From: Chryseobacterium gleum
Lineage (GTDB): Bacteria > Bacteroidota > Bacteroidia > Flavobacteriales_D > Crocinitomicaceae
DNA: 8,162 nucleotides
Direction of reading: 5' to 3'
Assembly (NCBI GenBank): GCA_943326315.2
Contig: CALPSU020000109.1
Coordinates: 1-8,162 of the forward strand
In this document: positions 6,969 through 8,162 of the stretch, in pieces
Layout of the letters: every line of letters starts with the position of its first letter
Numbering within the stretch: position 1 is the first letter of the stretch
Notes under the pieces: model-generated
What the model was told of the DNA's origin: nothing
Databases searched by the model: none
What the model saw: only the letters and a program-made list of their open reading frames with translations
Translations under genes and position numbers: made by a program

Positions 6969-6981
6969 CTTTATTTTGTTT

Positions 6982-7653
6982 TTATTTGTTAATGATTCCT
7001 CTTAAATGTTGTAAAGCATCTTGTGCTTCTTGAGTTTTAGGAGTTACTTCGCATTTAGGAGCTGCACAGTTACCAATTTTGAAAACAAGACCTAGAGATG
7101 CTTGTAGATGGTTGTTTGGACCAATTTTTCCTATTCCTTGTGCAGTTATACCCATATTTGGAAATAACCAGTAGTTTCCAGCTAAACCAGCATTGAAATT
7201 TGCTTGGTGTGTGTTGTTAATATCTAAACTAGTTCCAGGATATAAATTTCTAAAAGTATATCCTAAACCAACAACTGCAAATAAATCAAGTTTTGAAGCA
7301 TTTTTTTTGTTTAAATCGTATTTCCCATTTAAATCAATAGCTAAAAAATTATGAGGTTGCAAAGAAGTTGATGTAAAAGCGAATTCTAAACTCCATCCTT
7401 TTTTTAATACTTTCTCAGCTGTAAATTTAGCAGGAATGTATTTTTGATGTAACGGGTTCTTAAATAAATCATCTTTATTAAGATCATCAAATATTATTGA
7501 ACCACCAAAACTTACTAACCATGGTGTTTTTGTCAACCATTGTCCGAATGGAAGTTTTGAAGAAGAAGAGTCTTGTTGCGCATTTAGGTTAAAAGATCCT
7601 GCAAACATCAAAAAAGCTGTTAAAGCAATTGTTACGTTTTTTTTCATTTTCAT
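6982..7653 (-). CDS. Outer-membrane beta-barrel protein (OmpA-type barrel without the C-terminal domain)
   Basis: The 223-residue product has a signal peptide (1-25, cleavage near NLNAQQ) and then a run of amphipathic beta-strands from about 36 to 193 typical of an eight-stranded porin-like barrel: WLVSFGGSIIFDD, GWSLEFAFTSTSL, LDLFAVVGLGYTFRNLYPG, FNAGLAGNYWLFPNMGITAQG, and a final strand HLQASLGLVFKIG. In many flavobacterial OmpA proteins such a barrel runs straight into an OmpA domain; here it ends in a 30-residue tail (194-223) with two cysteines, C196 and C201, and a helical end (EAQDALQHLRGIINK). The OmpA domain is supplied by the next gene in the operon. The start at 7653 gives MKMKKNV; the ATG at 7647 is also possible and changes only two residues. 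A candidate -7 box lies at 7710-7717. Its ligand or partner is unknown; structural anchoring is the likeliest role. Confidence 0.86.
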   Translation of the reverse strand: MKMKKNVTIALTAFLMFAGSFNLNAQQDSSSSKLPFGQWLTKTPWLVSFGGSIIFDDLNKDDLFKNPLHQKYIPAKFTAEKVLKKGWSLEFAFTSTSLQPHNFLAIDLNGKYDLNKKNASKLDLFAVVGLGYTFRNLYPGTSLDINNTHQANFNAGLAGNYWLFPNMGITAQGIGKIGPNNHLQASLGLVFKIGNCAAPKCEVTPKTQEAQDALQHLRGIINK

Positions 7654-7701
7654 TTTTGTTTAATTTACTACTTTATTTATTTACTTGTTTAACTATTTTA
7701 A

Positions 7702-7717
7702 ATATTTGACAAATATA
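7702..7717 (-). promoter_or_regulatory. Candidate -7 box (TATATTTG) of the barrel operon, inside a dyad
   Basis: The minus strand at 7717-7710 reads TATATTTG, an exact TAnnTTTG match, giving a leader of about 45-50 bases before the ATG at 7653. The box lies within a near-perfect dyad, ATATTTG (7702-7708), A, CAAATAT (7710-7716). A repressor bound there would cover the promoter. No TTG -33 element is apparent. The motif is AT-rich, so chance occurrence is possible. Confidence 0.5.
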
Positions 7718-7754
7718 CTTATTATTTTGAGTAAGACTATTTTTAGTGATTATT

Positions 7755-8162
7755 TTAAGGTTTAGTTGTTAACAATGAGTTCTTTGTATTTATTTTTTTA
7801 ATGAGTTTATACCTTATTAATGTATATATTGTAGAAAGCAGGGAAATATAAATAATTATATTTAGGTATGTTAACTGATTTATTTTGAATAGGTATATAA
7901 CAGTTATGTTAATAATTAATTGTATAAATGCATATATTAAAGAAACGTAAACATGAGATATATTCATCTCATTTGCTAAATATTGGTATAAATGGGTTCT
8001 ATGTCCTTTTAAAATATTTTCTTTATTTTTAATTCTATTAAATATTGTAAATACAGAATCTATTCCGTAAACTGCAAAGAAAAGAATGAATCCAATTTGA
8101 TTCGTATCTTTTATCGTTTTTATCATTAGATATCCTAATAATACAGCTAAGCTTATACTTCC
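7755..8162 (-). CDS. C-terminal part of a WecA/WbpL-like undecaprenyl-phosphate sugar-1-phosphate transferase (5' end cut)
   Basis: The frame is open to the right window edge, giving 135 visible residues; the ATG at 8126 is internal, because 12 family-like residues (GSISLAVLLGYL) precede it and match the region after the conserved GDVGS motif of this family. Visible features are membrane helices (about 1-12, 22-40, 69-92 and 97-116 of the fragment) and the cytoplasmic motif GHRTHLYQ (H54, R55, H57, Y59, Q60), which corresponds to the HxHxYQ-like signature of the WecA/WbpL branch of glycosyltransferase family 4 (PF00953) and separates it from MraY. Such enzymes move a sugar-1-phosphate from a UDP-sugar to undecaprenyl phosphate, the first step in O-antigen, capsule or glycoprotein glycan assembly. 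It ends in a polar tail (KKINTKNSLLTTKP). About 100 bases separate its stop from the barrel gene, and no terminator is seen there. Confidence 0.87.
   Translation of the reverse strand, partial: GSISLAVLLGYLMIKTIKDTNQIGFILFFAVYGIDSVFTIFNRIKNKENILKGHRTHLYQYLANEMNISHVYVSLIYAFIQLIINITVIYLFKINQLTYLNIIIYISLLSTIYTLIRYKLIKKINTKNSLLTTKP

Noticed and set aside
7755..8126. A complete 123-residue membrane protein starting at the ATG at 8126
   Set aside because: The frame stays open to the window edge with 12 more family-like residues, so this is the C-terminal part of a longer WecA/WbpL-like enzyme.
1..8162. CRISPR array, insertion sequence, tRNA or phage genes
   Set aside because: I found no regularly spaced repeats, transposase or integrase motifs, cloverleaf-like sequence or phage proteins on either strand.

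Overview
The window is AT-rich DNA from a member of the Bacteroidota, most likely class Flavobacteriia. The pointers are a TonB-dependent receptor with an N-terminal carboxypeptidase-regulatory domain paired with a DUF4249-type lipoprotein, candidate -7 boxes of the form TAnnTTTG in place of sigma70 -10 boxes, little sign of Shine-Dalgarno sequences, and flavobacterial-looking envelope proteins. No species call is possible from the sequence alone. The window holds seven protein genes (two cut by the window edges) and no rRNA, tRNA, CRISPR array or insertion sequence that I can see.

Layout. Positions 1-1843 (minus) hold a large membrane glycosyltransferase of family GT2 (cellulose-synthase-like catalytic motifs), unusual for its secreted beta-rich N-terminal domain; its 3' end lies beyond position 1. 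A 234-base divergent intergenic region follows, with a candidate -7 box on each strand and a pair of 9-base direct repeats. Positions 2078-5232 (plus) are a two-gene operon for outer-membrane uptake: a 775-residue TonB-dependent receptor and a 274-residue DUF4249 lipoprotein, 2 bases apart. A long imperfect inverted repeat lies after it. Positions 5372-5971 (minus) encode an unrecognised three-helix membrane protein. A 289-base intergenic stretch (5972-6260) holds a strong hairpin, an orphan -7-like box and a probable rho-independent terminator. Positions 6261-7653 (minus) are a second two-gene operon: an outer-membrane beta-barrel protein followed 13 bases later by an OmpA-domain, peptidoglycan-binding protein. 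At the right edge (7755-8162, minus) is the C-terminal part of a WecA/WbpL-like polyprenyl-phosphate sugar-1-phosphate transferase.

How the parts fit. All recognised genes act at the cell envelope. The GT2 enzyme probably polymerises and extrudes a beta-linked glycan, and the WecA-like enzyme primes glycan synthesis on undecaprenyl phosphate; nothing shows they share a pathway. The TonB receptor and DUF4249 lipoprotein probably import an unknown ligand. The barrel and OmpA-domain proteins look like the two halves of an OmpA-type anchor made as separate polypeptides. I do not see a clearly new multi-gene system. The most unusual items are the domain fusion in the GT2 enzyme, the 21-base-period direct repeats upstream of the receptor, the split OmpA architecture, and the unknown membrane protein lying between two inverted repeats.
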